Positions 16,154 through 24,406 of a stretch of 64,000 nt of DNA are shown piece by piece. The notes under the pieces were generated by a model that was given only the letters and a program-made list of their open reading frames with translations, was not told where the DNA came from and made no database searches. A program made the translations under genes and the position numbers. The stretch covers positions 62,001 to 126,000 of the forward strand of contig JBCBIJ010000006.1 of NCBI GenBank assembly GCA_038524795.1. Reading direction: 5' to 3'. Position 1 is the first letter of the stretch. Every line of letters starts with the position of its first letter. Source of the DNA: CALBPI01 sp038524795. Lineage in GTDB: Bacteria > Pseudomonadota > Gammaproteobacteria > Steroidobacterales > Woeseiaceae.

Positions 16154-16960
16154 TCATCGTCTGCCTGTCACCCGGACCTCGGCCTCATTGAGCGCAACGC
16201 CCTCCACAATGGTGCCTGAACTCGCATTGCGGGCCCGGATGCGGCCACCCACGGGGGCGCTGTTGAGCGCCACGCCGCCCATGCGGATGGCGACGGGGCC
16301 CGCGCCTGAGATCAGTGCCACGGCCTGGCCACGACGAATCGCGTCGTCGGCCTTGAGTTGATTGGGTTTGAGGACCCCGCCTGCGGCGACGGATTGGGTC
16401 AGCACGTGGCCGATGGCGTCTTCCGCCCGTAACAGGTAGCCGCCGGGTAACCGGCTTGCGTCGAGCCGGCGGCTGCCAAGGTCGGCCTGGGTCAGTACGT
16501 GGCCGCGCGGCAGATTACGTTCAATCGTCACCACCTGCTCGAATCGCGACACGGTCACGGGGACGTAAACCTTCCAGGGTGTGCTGCCCGTGCAGGCGAC
16601 GCGCACGGTCTCGCGCCGCGCCCCTGGCCGTGCGTCGAGGCGGGACGTCTTCAACGGTCGGTCGCAGGCACTGAGCCTGAGTCGCGCGTCGGGTGCCTGG
16701 GCTTCGATGAGCGTACGTTCGGGGTCTAGACCCCGGGCCGCGATGACGGCATTGCGGGCGGCAGCAGCGATTTCGGCGGGTGCGGCACTGTTGGCCGCGG
16801 CGGCATGCGACAGCGCAAGACCGATGACCAGCGCACAGGCCGCCAGCGTCAAGAATCCGACACCACGCTGAGCCTGCGGCAGTTCGGGCCGTGTTGGGCT
16901 GCTGAGCAAAAAGTCAATTAGCTCAGTAGTTTGTCTGGATTTTACGTCGCGCTTCGGCAT
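16154..16960 (-). CDS. flgA: FlgA, P-ring assembly chaperone
   Basis: 268 residues. The C-terminal SAF/ChapFlgA region is clear (ERNLPRGHVLTQADLGSRRLDASRLPGGYLLRAEDAIGHVLTQSVAAGGVLKPNQL and a final VGGRIRARNASSGTIVEGVALNEAEVRV). The protein acts in the periplasm to help FlgI form the P ring. The ATG at 16960 is chosen for its GGAG ribosome site. About 35 polar residues precede the hydrophobic export segment, which is longer than a normal signal peptide. It is transcribed from its own sigma54 promoter, divergent from flgB. Confidence 0.93.
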   Translation of the reverse strand: MPKRDVKSRQTTELIDFLLSSPTRPELPQAQRGVGFLTLAACALVIGLALSHAAAANSAAPAEIAAAARNAVIAARGLDPERTLIEAQAPDARLRLSACDRPLKTSRLDARPGARRETVRVACTGSTPWKVYVPVTVSRFEQVVTIERNLPRGHVLTQADLGSRRLDASRLPGGYLLRAEDAIGHVLTQSVAAGGVLKPNQLKADDAIRRGQAVALISGAGPVAIRMGGVALNSAPVGGRIRARNASSGTIVEGVALNEAEVRVTGRR

Positions 16961-16998
16961 GTGGGGCTCCATGGTCGGCTGCCGGTCGAAAGAGAAAT

Positions 16999-17015
16999 TG
17001 CAAGAGCTGTGCCAC
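16999..17015 (-). promoter_or_regulatory. sigma54 promoter of flgA
   Basis: On the minus strand GTGGCACAGCTCTTGCA, one base off YTGGCACG-N4-TTGCW in the -24 block, with the required GG and GC 12 bases apart. The flgA ATG is about 40 bases downstream. Confidence 0.8.
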
Positions 17016-17078
17016 CCCCGCGAAACCCCGCGTGGGCGTCGGTTCATTGACGCAAACCCGGCAAAACACGGCCTTTCT

Positions 17079-17096
17079 GCGGCAAAGGCTTGCCGC
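17079..17096. promoter_or_regulatory. palindromic operator/enhancer shared by flgA and flgB
   Basis: Perfect 7-4-7 inverted repeat GCGGCAAAGGCTTGCCGC. Its centre is 73-75 bases from the -24 GG of both divergent sigma54 promoters, an enhancer-like position. Additional CGGCAA half-sites occur at about 17059 and 17103. The obvious candidate ligand is the sigma54 activator FleR; this is inferred from position. Confidence 0.6.
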
Positions 17097-17158
17097 TGGC
17101 GCCGGCAACAACAGCGGCCGCCGTGATGAGCGCTAAATAAATCAACGACTTGAAAGAG

Positions 17159-17175
17159 CTGGCACGCGCTTTGCT
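17159..17175 (+). promoter_or_regulatory. sigma54 promoter of flgBCDEFGHIJKL
   Basis: CTGGCACGCGCTTTGCT is a full match to YTGGCACG-N4-TTGCW. It lies 56 bases before the flgB ATG and serves the rod-hook operon. Confidence 0.92.
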
Positions 17176-17230
17176 ATCTACCTCCGCAGGACACGCGTGC
17201 CCCGGCACGTATCGAGCAGGAGGCTCGCAC

Positions 17231-17632
17231 ATGGACATCGACCCGTTTGGCAATCACGCGAAGGCACTGTCGTTGCGCACACAACGCAACGAATTGCTCG
17301 CGAACAACCTCGCCAACGCCGATACGCCCGGCTACAAGGCGCGCGATATCGACTTCCGCGCGGCCATGCGCGCGGCAGAGACGGGTGGCGGGAATCTGCG
17401 CATGGCGACGACCGACGCGCAGCACATCCCCACATCGCCCGGACGCGCGCCCGGTCTCGATCCGGCCGTGGCCTATCGCATACCGCTGCAGCCCTCAGTC
17501 GACGGCAACACCGTAGAGGCCGATGTCGAACAGGCCAAATACGCCGAGAACGTCGTCGGCTACCAGGCCTCGCTCATGTTTATCAACCGCAAGATCCGCG
17601 GCCTGACACTCGCCATCCGAGGAGGTAGCTGA
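17231..17632 (+). CDS. flgB: FlgB, proximal rod protein
   Basis: 133 residues, usual for FlgB. It has the rod motif RNELLANNLANADTPGYKARDIDF near the N terminus and a helical C terminus (EADVEQAKYAENVVGYQASLMFINRKIRGLTLAI). The protein is exported by the flagellar apparatus to the periplasmic rod. The ATG at 17231 has GGAGG eight bases upstream and lies downstream of the sigma54 promoter; earlier in-frame codons would overlap that promoter. The stop overlaps the flgC start (TGATG). Confidence 0.96.
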   Translation: MDIDPFGNHAKALSLRTQRNELLANNLANADTPGYKARDIDFRAAMRAAETGGGNLRMATTDAQHIPTSPGRAPGLDPAVAYRIPLQPSVDGNTVEADVEQAKYAENVVGYQASLMFINRKIRGLTLAIRGGS

Positions 17633-18057
17633 TGTCACTCAATAAGGTATTTGGTATCGCCGGGTCGGCGATGGCCGCGCAATCCACGCGGCTCAATACG
17701 ACGGCAAGCAACCTGGCCAACGCCGACAGCGCGAGCGGTGACGCCACCAAGGTCTACCGTGCGCGCCAGCCCGTATTCCAATCCGTGCCCGACTTTGGTG
17801 CCGCACTCGACAACGAGTCGGCCAACTTCGGTGTTCGCGTGCGCGGCATCGTCGAAAGCCAGGCGCCGCTAACGCAGCGCTACCAGCCCCAGCATCCCGA
17901 GGCCGATGAAAACGGCAACGTCTACGTGAGCAACGTCAACACCGTCGAGGAGATGGTCAACATGCTGTCGGCCTCGCGGAGTTACCAGTCCAGCGTGGAA
18001 ATCATGACCACCACGCGAGACCTGTTGGCGCAGACCTTGCGCATGGGCGAAAGCTGA
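17632..18057 (+). CDS. flgC: FlgC, proximal rod protein
   Basis: 141 residues. The N terminus has the rod signature (MAAQSTRLNTTASNLANADS) and the C terminus the matching helix (VNTVEEMVNMLSASRSYQSSVEIMTTTRDLLAQTLRMGE). It forms the rod with FlgB and FlgF. GAGGTAG lies before the start; coupled to flgB by a one-base overlap. Confidence 0.97.
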   Translation: MSLNKVFGIAGSAMAAQSTRLNTTASNLANADSASGDATKVYRARQPVFQSVPDFGAALDNESANFGVRVRGIVESQAPLTQRYQPQHPEADENGNVYVSNVNTVEEMVNMLSASRSYQSSVEIMTTTRDLLAQTLRMGES

Positions 18058-18072
18058 TCGAGGAAACTGAAG

Positions 18073-18747
18073 ATGAGTGTTATTGAAAATTTTTCGCAGC
18101 TGCAAGACCTGGGTTTGGCCCGTCAGCCTGCTGAGGTCAGCACCCAGTCGACGGGCCAGGACGAATTCCTCACGCTCATGCTGGCGCAGCTCGAGAATCA
18201 GGACCCGTTCGAGCCGATGGACAACGGCGAGTTTCTCGCCCAGCTCGCGCAGTTCACCACCGCGACCGGTATCGAGGAGCTCAATGAGTCTTTCGACGGC
18301 TTCGCGGCCAATCTCTATTCAGACCAGGCCTTGCAGGCCTCGTCGCTCGTGGGGCGCGACCTGCTGGTTGCGACCGACGCGGCGCTTCTCGACGGCTCGG
18401 GCGCGGGCATTGAGGGCGCCGTCACCGTTGAGGGTGCCAGCGGCAACGTCACGGTCGACGTGCTCGACGCCAGCGGACAGCTGGTGCGGAGCATCGATCT
18501 CGGCCTGCAGCCTTCGGGCAACGTCGCGTTCCGCTGGGATGGCTTTACGGCCGACGGCGCGCCGGCAGCGCGCGGTGGCTACACCTTTGAGGCCCGCATC
18601 TCTCGTTTTGACGAGGTGGAGCGGGTGCCCACGCTGCTTCGCGCCCGTGCCGACAGCGTCACGCTCAACGGCTCGGGCCAGGGCGTCACCGTCAATTCGC
18701 TGGCGTTGGGCGCGTTCTCGCTCGACAACGTCCGCGAGATTTTCTGA
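18073..18747 (+). CDS. flgD: FlgD, hook-cap scaffold protein
   Basis: 224 residues. The N-terminal FlgD domain is clear (GQDEFLTLMLAQLENQDPFEPMDNGEFLAQLAQFTTATGIEELNE), followed by Ig-like and tudor-like beta domains (VDVLDASGQLVRSIDLGLQPSGNVAFRWDGFTADG). The protein caps the growing hook, is needed for FlgE assembly, and is absent from the finished structure. Confidence 0.96.
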   Translation: MSVIENFSQLQDLGLARQPAEVSTQSTGQDEFLTLMLAQLENQDPFEPMDNGEFLAQLAQFTTATGIEELNESFDGFAANLYSDQALQASSLVGRDLLVATDAALLDGSGAGIEGAVTVEGASGNVTVDVLDASGQLVRSIDLGLQPSGNVAFRWDGFTADGAPAARGGYTFEARISRFDEVERVPTLLRARADSVTLNGSGQGVTVNSLALGAFSLDNVREIF

Positions 18748-18777
18748 TTCAAGCGTGCATTACCGGAGACAACGATC

Positions 18778-19998
18778 ATGCCATTTCGTATCGCACTGAG
18801 CGGCCTTAACGCGGCCTCGGCCGACCTCGGGGTCACGGCCAACAATATCGCCAACGTCAACACGACAGGCTTCAAGGAATCACGCGCGCAGTTCGCGGAA
18901 GTTTTCGCCGTGGGCACCCAGGCCGTCAGCTCGACGGCATCGGGCAGCGGCGTGAAACTCTCTGATGTCGCCCAGCAGTTCTCGCAGGGCAACATCGAGT
19001 TCACCTCAAACAGTCTCGACCTGGCCATCTCGGGCGAGGGCTTCTTCGTGCTCAACGATGGTGGCTCGCGGCTCTATACGCGCGCCGGCACGTTCGAGGT
19101 CGATCGCGAGGGCTTCGTGGTCAATGCCAATGGTCTGCGCGTGCAGTCTTACCCCGTGGCCGCTGACGGCAACTTCAACACGGGCAACCTCGTTGATTTG
19201 CAGCTCAATACGGGTGCCAATCCGCCGTCGGCTACCAGTCAGGTGTCGTATGGGATCAACCTGCCTGCGGATGCTGCGGCGCCCATCAACCCGGTGTTTG
19301 ATCCTTCGGATGCGACGAGCTTCAACTTCACGACCGCGGTCACGATCTACGATTCGCTCGGTTCGGCGCATACCGCCACGTCGTACTTCATTAAGGGCGC
19401 CAACCCCAATGAGTGGACGGTCGAGACGACGATCGACGGGAACATCGTGGGTACGGCGCAGCCCGTGCAGTTCGGTGGCGACGGTCGCCTCACGGTGCCC
19501 GTCGGTGGTTCGTTCACGCTGGCACCGTACGATCCGGGCAACGGCGCTGACCCATTGAATGTCGACCTGCAGTTCGTCGATACGACCCAGTTCGGCGATG
19601 CCTTCGGCGTGAACTCGGTGGTTCAGGACGGCTTTACGACAGGCCGGTTGACGGGGCTCGAAGTCAGCCCGACGGGTGTTATCTTCGCGCAGTTCACGAA
19701 CGGGCAATCGACGGCGCTGGGCAAACTCGCGCTTGCGACCTTCGTCAATCCCCAAGGCCTGCAACAGGACGGTGATACCAACTGGGCCGAGTCGTTCCAG
19801 TCGGGCGACGCTGCGCTGGGCGATGCGGGCACCGCACGTTTCGGGCTGATTCAGTCGGGTGCGCTCGAGGCCTCAAACGTCGACCTGACGGCGCAGCTCG
19901 TCAACATGATCACCGCGCAGCGCAACTTCCAGGCCAACGCGCAGATGATCTCGACGGCCGACACCGTGACGCAGACCGTCATCAACATCCGACGGTAA
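18778..19998 (+). CDS. flgE: FlgE, hook protein
   Basis: 406 residues. It opens with MPFRIALSGLNAASADLGVTANNIANVNTTGFKESRAQFAEVF and ends with SNVDLTAQLVNMITAQRNFQANAQMISTADTVTQTVINIRR, the paired helices of hook/rod proteins. The middle domain (FNFTTAVTIYDSLGSAHTATSYF) is typical of FlgE. The hook is a flexible joint of about 130 copies outside the cell. Confidence 0.97.
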   Translation: MPFRIALSGLNAASADLGVTANNIANVNTTGFKESRAQFAEVFAVGTQAVSSTASGSGVKLSDVAQQFSQGNIEFTSNSLDLAISGEGFFVLNDGGSRLYTRAGTFEVDREGFVVNANGLRVQSYPVAADGNFNTGNLVDLQLNTGANPPSATSQVSYGINLPADAAAPINPVFDPSDATSFNFTTAVTIYDSLGSAHTATSYFIKGANPNEWTVETTIDGNIVGTAQPVQFGGDGRLTVPVGGSFTLAPYDPGNGADPLNVDLQFVDTTQFGDAFGVNSVVQDGFTTGRLTGLEVSPTGVIFAQFTNGQSTALGKLALATFVNPQGLQQDGDTNWAESFQSGDAALGDAGTARFGLIQSGALEASNVDLTAQLVNMITAQRNFQANAQMISTADTVTQTVINIRR

Positions 19999-20023
19999 TC
20001 GGAGCCGCTAGGAGGAGTCAGGC

Positions 20024-20764
20024 ATGGACCGGATGGCCTACATTGCAATGACGGGTGCGCGACAAACCGAAATCGCGCAGGCCGTAAACAGCAACAACAT
20101 CGCCAACGCGTCGACGACGGGATTTCGGGCGGACCTGCACGCGTTCCGCTCGCTCAACGTCGACGGCCCGGGCTACGCCACGCGCGTGAACGCCGTGGGC
20201 GAGTCCTACGCCACCGACTTCACCCAGGGCGCAACAGTTACGACGGGGCGCGATCTCGATGTCGCGGTCTCGGGCGAGGGGTTCATTGCCGTGCAGGCGG
20301 CCGACGGCAGCGAGGCGTACACGCGCGCCGGCGACCTGCGACTCAACACGCTGGGTCAGCTCATGACGAGTTCGGGCAACCTCGTGCTGGGCGAAGGTGG
20401 CCCCGTGGCGATACCGCCTTCTGAAACCATCACGATCGGACCCGACGGCACGATTTCGGTACAGCCCGTCGGGCAGGGCCCACAAACGCTGGCCACGGTC
20501 GATCGCATCAAACTGGTCAAACCTGCGTACGACGCACTCGAGAAAGGCACGGATGGTCTGTTACGCCGCACTGACGCGGCCTCGAGTCCTCCCGACGCAA
20601 CGGTTCGACTGACCCCGGGCGCGCTTGAAACCAGCAACGTCAATGTTGCCGAGGCGCTCGTCACAATGATTGGTCTCGCGCGCCAGTACGAGATGCAGGT
20701 CAAGACCATTACCACCGCAGAAGAAAACGCTGACGCAGCCGCCGCGCTGCTGTCGCTTCGCTAG
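20024..20764 (+). CDS. flgF: FlgF, proximal rod protein
   Basis: 246 residues. It starts MDRMAYIAMTGARQTEIAQAVNSNNIANASTTGFRADL and ends with VNVAEALVTMIGLARQYEMQVKTITTAEENADAAAALL, as in FlgF. GGAGG precedes the ATG. It bridges the FlgB/C rod to FlgG. Confidence 0.96.
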   Translation: MDRMAYIAMTGARQTEIAQAVNSNNIANASTTGFRADLHAFRSLNVDGPGYATRVNAVGESYATDFTQGATVTTGRDLDVAVSGEGFIAVQAADGSEAYTRAGDLRLNTLGQLMTSSGNLVLGEGGPVAIPPSETITIGPDGTISVQPVGQGPQTLATVDRIKLVKPAYDALEKGTDGLLRRTDAASSPPDATVRLTPGALETSNVNVAEALVTMIGLARQYEMQVKTITTAEENADAAAALLSLR

Positions 20765-20779
20765 ATCCAGGAGTAGACG

Positions 20780-21565
20780 ATGAACCAGGCATTGTGGGTC
20801 GCCAAGACCGGGCTCGACGCCCAGCAGACCAAGATGACGGTCGTTTCGAACAACCTCGCCAACGTCAACACTAATGGCTTCAAGCGCGGTCGCGCCGTGT
20901 TCGAGGACCTGATCTACCAAAACCAGCGCCAGTCCGGTGGCCAGAGCTCGCAGGACACGGTGTTGCCCTCGGGGCTCAACGTAGGGACGGGTGTTCGTGT
21001 CGTTGCCACGGAGCAGCTACACGCGCAGGGCAGCATCCTGCAGACCGACAACCCGCTCGACGTGGCCATCCAGGGTCGCGGTTACTTTCAGATTTTACTG
21101 CCCGACGGCACGCTGGGCTTTACCCGCGACGGCTCGTTCCAGCGTGACGCGCAGGGCCAGCTCGTGACCGCGGGCGGTTACCTCGTACAGCCCTCGATCA
21201 CGATTCCCGAGGGCGCACAGTCCATCACGGTGGGTGTCGACGGCACGGTGTCGGTGCAGCTCGCCGGTCAGACCGCGCCGACCCAGGTTGGCATCTTGCA
21301 GATCGTCGACTTCATTAACCCCGTCGGCCTGCAGCCCAGGGGCGAAAACCTCTTTGCCGAAACCGTCTCCAGTGGCACGCCGCAGCCGGGCTCGCCGGGC
21401 CTCAACGGCCTCGGCCGCCTGCAGCAGGGCGCGCTTGAGGGCTCCAACGTCAACGTCGTTGAGGAGCTCGTGAATATGATCGAAACGCAGCGCGCCTACG
21501 AGATGAACTCCAAGGCGATCTCCACCAACGACCAGATGCTGCAGTTCCTGACGCAGAACCTCTAG
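20780..21565 (+). CDS. flgG: FlgG, distal rod protein
   Basis: 261 residues, the invariant size of FlgG. Signatures include WVAKTGLDAQQTKMTVVSNNLANVNTNGFKRGRAVFEDLIYQ, the QGRGYFQILLPDGTLGFTRDGSF strand pair, and the closing LVNMIETQRAYEMNSKAISTNDQMLQFLTQNL. FlgG makes the distal rod passing through the P and L rings. Confidence 0.98.
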   Translation: MNQALWVAKTGLDAQQTKMTVVSNNLANVNTNGFKRGRAVFEDLIYQNQRQSGGQSSQDTVLPSGLNVGTGVRVVATEQLHAQGSILQTDNPLDVAIQGRGYFQILLPDGTLGFTRDGSFQRDAQGQLVTAGGYLVQPSITIPEGAQSITVGVDGTVSVQLAGQTAPTQVGILQIVDFINPVGLQPRGENLFAETVSSGTPQPGSPGLNGLGRLQQGALEGSNVNVVEELVNMIETQRAYEMNSKAISTNDQMLQFLTQNL

Positions 21566-21573
21566 GACCCCCA

Positions 21574-22248
21574 ATGAAACGCATCTTTCGCATCGCGCTC
21601 TCACTCGCCGGCGCATTGGCGCTGACGGGTTGCATCGTCAATCTGGGCGGCCCCGACTACACGCCGCCCGAGCCCATCGTCGAACCCGCGGCCGAAGCCA
21701 CGAACGGGGCCATCTATCAGGAAGCCCTCGACGTCCGGTTGTTCGAGGACCTGCGCGCGCGGCGCGTGGGCGACATCCTGACGATCCGGCTTTCTGAGAA
21801 CACCACTGCGACCAAGTCGTCGAGTACCTCGACGAGCAAGGAAGGCAGCGTGAACATTGCGAACCCGCGCATCTTCGGTCGCAACATGCAGCGCAACGGC
21901 GACGACCTGTTTTCGGCGACGATCGATTCCACGAACGAGTTCGATGGTGAGGGCGCGAGCAGCCAGTCGAACCGGCTCGACGGCGACATCACCGTGACCG
22001 TGGTCAAACGACTCGCCAACGGCAACCTCGTCATCCGCGGCGAAAAGTGGGTGACGCTCAACCAGGGTGACGAGTTCATCCGACTGTCCGGAATCATCCG
22101 GCCCTACGACATCGCCCCCGACAACAGTGTGCCGTCCGGCCGCGTTGCCGACGCGCGCATCACCTATTCGAGCAAAGGCGTCTTGGCTGCGGCCAACAAG
22201 ATGGGCCTACTGCAGCGCTTTGCTCAGTCCATCTGGTTTCCGCAGTAG
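21574..22248 (+). CDS. flgH: FlgH, L-ring lipoprotein
   Basis: 224 residues. A lipoprotein signal (LAGALALTGC, Cys at about residue 20) precedes the FlgH domain with VGDILTIRLSENTTATKSSSTSTSKEGSVNI, VTVVKRLANGNLVIRGEKWVTLNQGDEFIRLSGIIRP and the ending MGLLQRFAQSIWFPQ. It forms the outer-membrane L ring around the rod. It starts eight bases after flgG. Confidence 0.98.
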   Translation: MKRIFRIALSLAGALALTGCIVNLGGPDYTPPEPIVEPAAEATNGAIYQEALDVRLFEDLRARRVGDILTIRLSENTTATKSSSTSTSKEGSVNIANPRIFGRNMQRNGDDLFSATIDSTNEFDGEGASSQSNRLDGDITVTVVKRLANGNLVIRGEKWVTLNQGDEFIRLSGIIRPYDIAPDNSVPSGRVADARITYSSKGVLAAANKMGLLQRFAQSIWFPQ

Positions 22249-22268
22249 TCGCGACAGGAGCACAACGC

Positions 22269-23402
22269 ATGCACCACTGGAATTTTCGGGACTGGGTCCT
22301 GCGACTCGCGCCGGCGTTGATCGCGGCCGTCGCGTTGACGGGCGCCGATGTGGCACAGGCGGAACGCGTTCGCGACCTGGCGTCCGTGTCTGGCGTTCGT
22401 ACCAACCAGCTTGTCGGCTACGGCCTTGTCGTCGGTCTCGACGGTACGGGTGACCAGACGGCGCAGACCCCCTTTACGGTGCAAAGCCTGCAGAACATGC
22501 TCAATCAGTTCGGGATCACGATTCCCGAGGGCGTGAACCCGCTGCTCACAAACGTTGCGGCGGTGTCGGTTCACGCCGAGCTGCCGCCATTCTCCAAACC
22601 GGGCCAGACGATCGACGTGACAATCTCCTCAATCGGTAACTCCAAGAGCCTGCGCGGTGGCAGCCTGCTCATGACGCCGCTGCGCGGTATCGACGGCAAT
22701 GTCTACGCTGTGGCGCAGGGCAATCTCGTCGTCGGCGGGTTTGGTGGCGAAGGTCTTGATGGCTCGCGGATCACCGTCAATATTCCCAGTGCCGGACGCA
22801 TTCCCAACGGCGCAACCGTGGAACGGGCCGTCGCCGCGGGCTTCAACGACACCGACTTTGTCGTGCTCAATCTCAACACGCCCGACTTCACCACGGCCAA
22901 CCGTCTGTCTGTGGCCATCAACGACATGCTGGGCCCGGCCTCCGCTGAGGCCATCGATGCGGTCAGCGTTCGCGTCCAGGCGCCGAAAACACCTGGCGCG
23001 CGGACCTCGTTTCTCAGCATTCTCGAGAACATCGAAGTCGAGCCGGCACCCGCTGCGGCCAAGGTCATTATCAACTCGCGCACGGGCACCGTGGTCATCG
23101 GCAGCAACGTCACCGTATCGCCCGCGGCCGTGGCCCACGGTTCGCTCGTCGTAACGATTTCTGAAACGCCCTTTGTCAGTCAGCCCGAGCCGTTCTCGGA
23201 CGGCCAAACCGTGTTGGCAACAGACTCGGGCGTGTCGATCGACGAGGAAAGCGACCGCATGTTCCTGTTCGCGCCGGGCACGAATCTCAATGAGATCGTG
23301 CAGGCCGTCAACGAAGTGGGTGCCGCCCCGGGCGACCTTGTGGCCATTCTTGAAGCCCTCAAACAAGCCGGCGCGCTGCGCGCTGAGTTGCTCGTCATCT
23401 GA
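22269..23402 (+). CDS. flgI: FlgI, periplasmic P-ring protein
   Basis: 377 residues with a signal peptide (cleavage after DVAQA). Conserved FlgI blocks include RVRDLASVSGVRTNQLVGYGLVVGLDGTGDQT, NVAAVSVHAELPPFSKPGQTIDVTISSIGNSKSLRGGSLLMTPLRGIDGNVYAVAQGNLVVGG and the ending LNEIVQAVNEVGAAPGDLVAILEALKQAGAL. It makes the peptidoglycan-level bushing with FlgA's help. Confidence 0.98.
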   Translation: MHHWNFRDWVLRLAPALIAAVALTGADVAQAERVRDLASVSGVRTNQLVGYGLVVGLDGTGDQTAQTPFTVQSLQNMLNQFGITIPEGVNPLLTNVAAVSVHAELPPFSKPGQTIDVTISSIGNSKSLRGGSLLMTPLRGIDGNVYAVAQGNLVVGGFGGEGLDGSRITVNIPSAGRIPNGATVERAVAAGFNDTDFVVLNLNTPDFTTANRLSVAINDMLGPASAEAIDAVSVRVQAPKTPGARTSFLSILENIEVEPAPAAAKVIINSRTGTVVIGSNVTVSPAAVAHGSLVVTISETPFVSQPEPFSDGQTVLATDSGVSIDEESDRMFLFAPGTNLNEIVQAVNEVGAAPGDLVAILEALKQAGALRAELLVI

Positions 23403-23410
23403 GTGTCACC

Positions 23411-24370
23411 ATGACCAGCGTGACCGACTTCGGCCAGTTCACGGACCTGCGCGCGCTCGCGGGTCGTGATCGTGATGCCGCGCTGAACAAGGTCGCAGGG
23501 CAGTTCGAGGCGCTGTTCGTGCAGGAGATGTTGAAGAGCATGCGGGCGGCGAGTTTCGGTGACCCGATCTTCGGTGAGGCGGGCGGCGGCGGCATGTATC
23601 GCGATCTGTTCGATCAGCAAATTGCCGATGACATCGCCTCGGGCGCAGGCGTCGGCCTCAAAGACTTGCTCATTCGCCAGCTGGGCGGTGATCCCGGGGC
23701 CCGTCACACGCCGGCACCAAACCCCCTGACGCTGGCGCGGACGCCCGTGGCGCGGACATCGCGCGCGTCAGCCGCCGTGGCGTCAACGACGGCACCGGCA
23801 CCAACCGCAGGCCCACCGAGCGTCACAGCCTCGGTTCCCTCGCCAGAGAACTGGCGAGACCCCGAGTCGTTTATCAAAGACATCCTGCCCCACGCACGCG
23901 CGGTTGCCGATAAGCTCGGCGTGAGCCCGCTGGGCGTACTCGCGCAGGCCGCGCTCGAAACGGGTTGGGGCCAGCACGTTATGCCGGGCGAGGGCGGCCA
24001 GAGCAGCCTCAACCTGTTCGGGATCAAGGCGGGCCGCAGCTGGCAGGGCGCGGCCGTGCGGCGTGACACGCTGGAGTTTGAGGACGGCGCCATGCGCCAG
24101 CGCCGTGAGGCGTTTCGCGCCTACCCGTCGCTCAACCAGAGCTTCGCCGATTACGGTGCCTTGATTGGTGGCAGCGACCGCTATGCGGGCGTGCGCAACC
24201 GCGCCAATGATGTGGCCGGCTTTGCCGAAGCCCTGCAGCGATCCGGCTACGCCACCGACCCCAACTACGCGGCCAAGATCCGCCGTGTCGCCAGCGGTGA
24301 CACGATGCGCGGCGTCCTGGGCGCGCTCAAGCAAACCGACCTCCTGTCGCTATCAACGCATGTGCGGTGA
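23411..24370 (+). CDS. flgJ: FlgJ, rod-cap protein with muramidase domain
   Basis: 319 residues with two domains. The N-terminal rod-binding part has AALNKVAGQFEALFVQEMLKSMRAASFGDPIFGEAGGGGMYRDLFDQQIADDIA. An Ala/Pro/Thr linker (about 100-150) leads to a GH73 glucosaminidase domain (FIKDILPHARAVADKLGVSPLGVLAQAALETGWGQHV, with the catalytic Glu in AALETGWG). It opens peptidoglycan for the rod. The dual-domain form is typical of gammaproteobacteria. Confidence 0.97.
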   Translation: MTSVTDFGQFTDLRALAGRDRDAALNKVAGQFEALFVQEMLKSMRAASFGDPIFGEAGGGGMYRDLFDQQIADDIASGAGVGLKDLLIRQLGGDPGARHTPAPNPLTLARTPVARTSRASAAVASTTAPAPTAGPPSVTASVPSPENWRDPESFIKDILPHARAVADKLGVSPLGVLAQAALETGWGQHVMPGEGGQSSLNLFGIKAGRSWQGAAVRRDTLEFEDGAMRQRREAFRAYPSLNQSFADYGALIGGSDRYAGVRNRANDVAGFAEALQRSGYATDPNYAAKIRRVASGDTMRGVLGALKQTDLLSLSTHVR

Positions 24371-24406
24371 TCCGTAAGGCCCGCGCTTACCAACACGGAC
24401 TGATCC

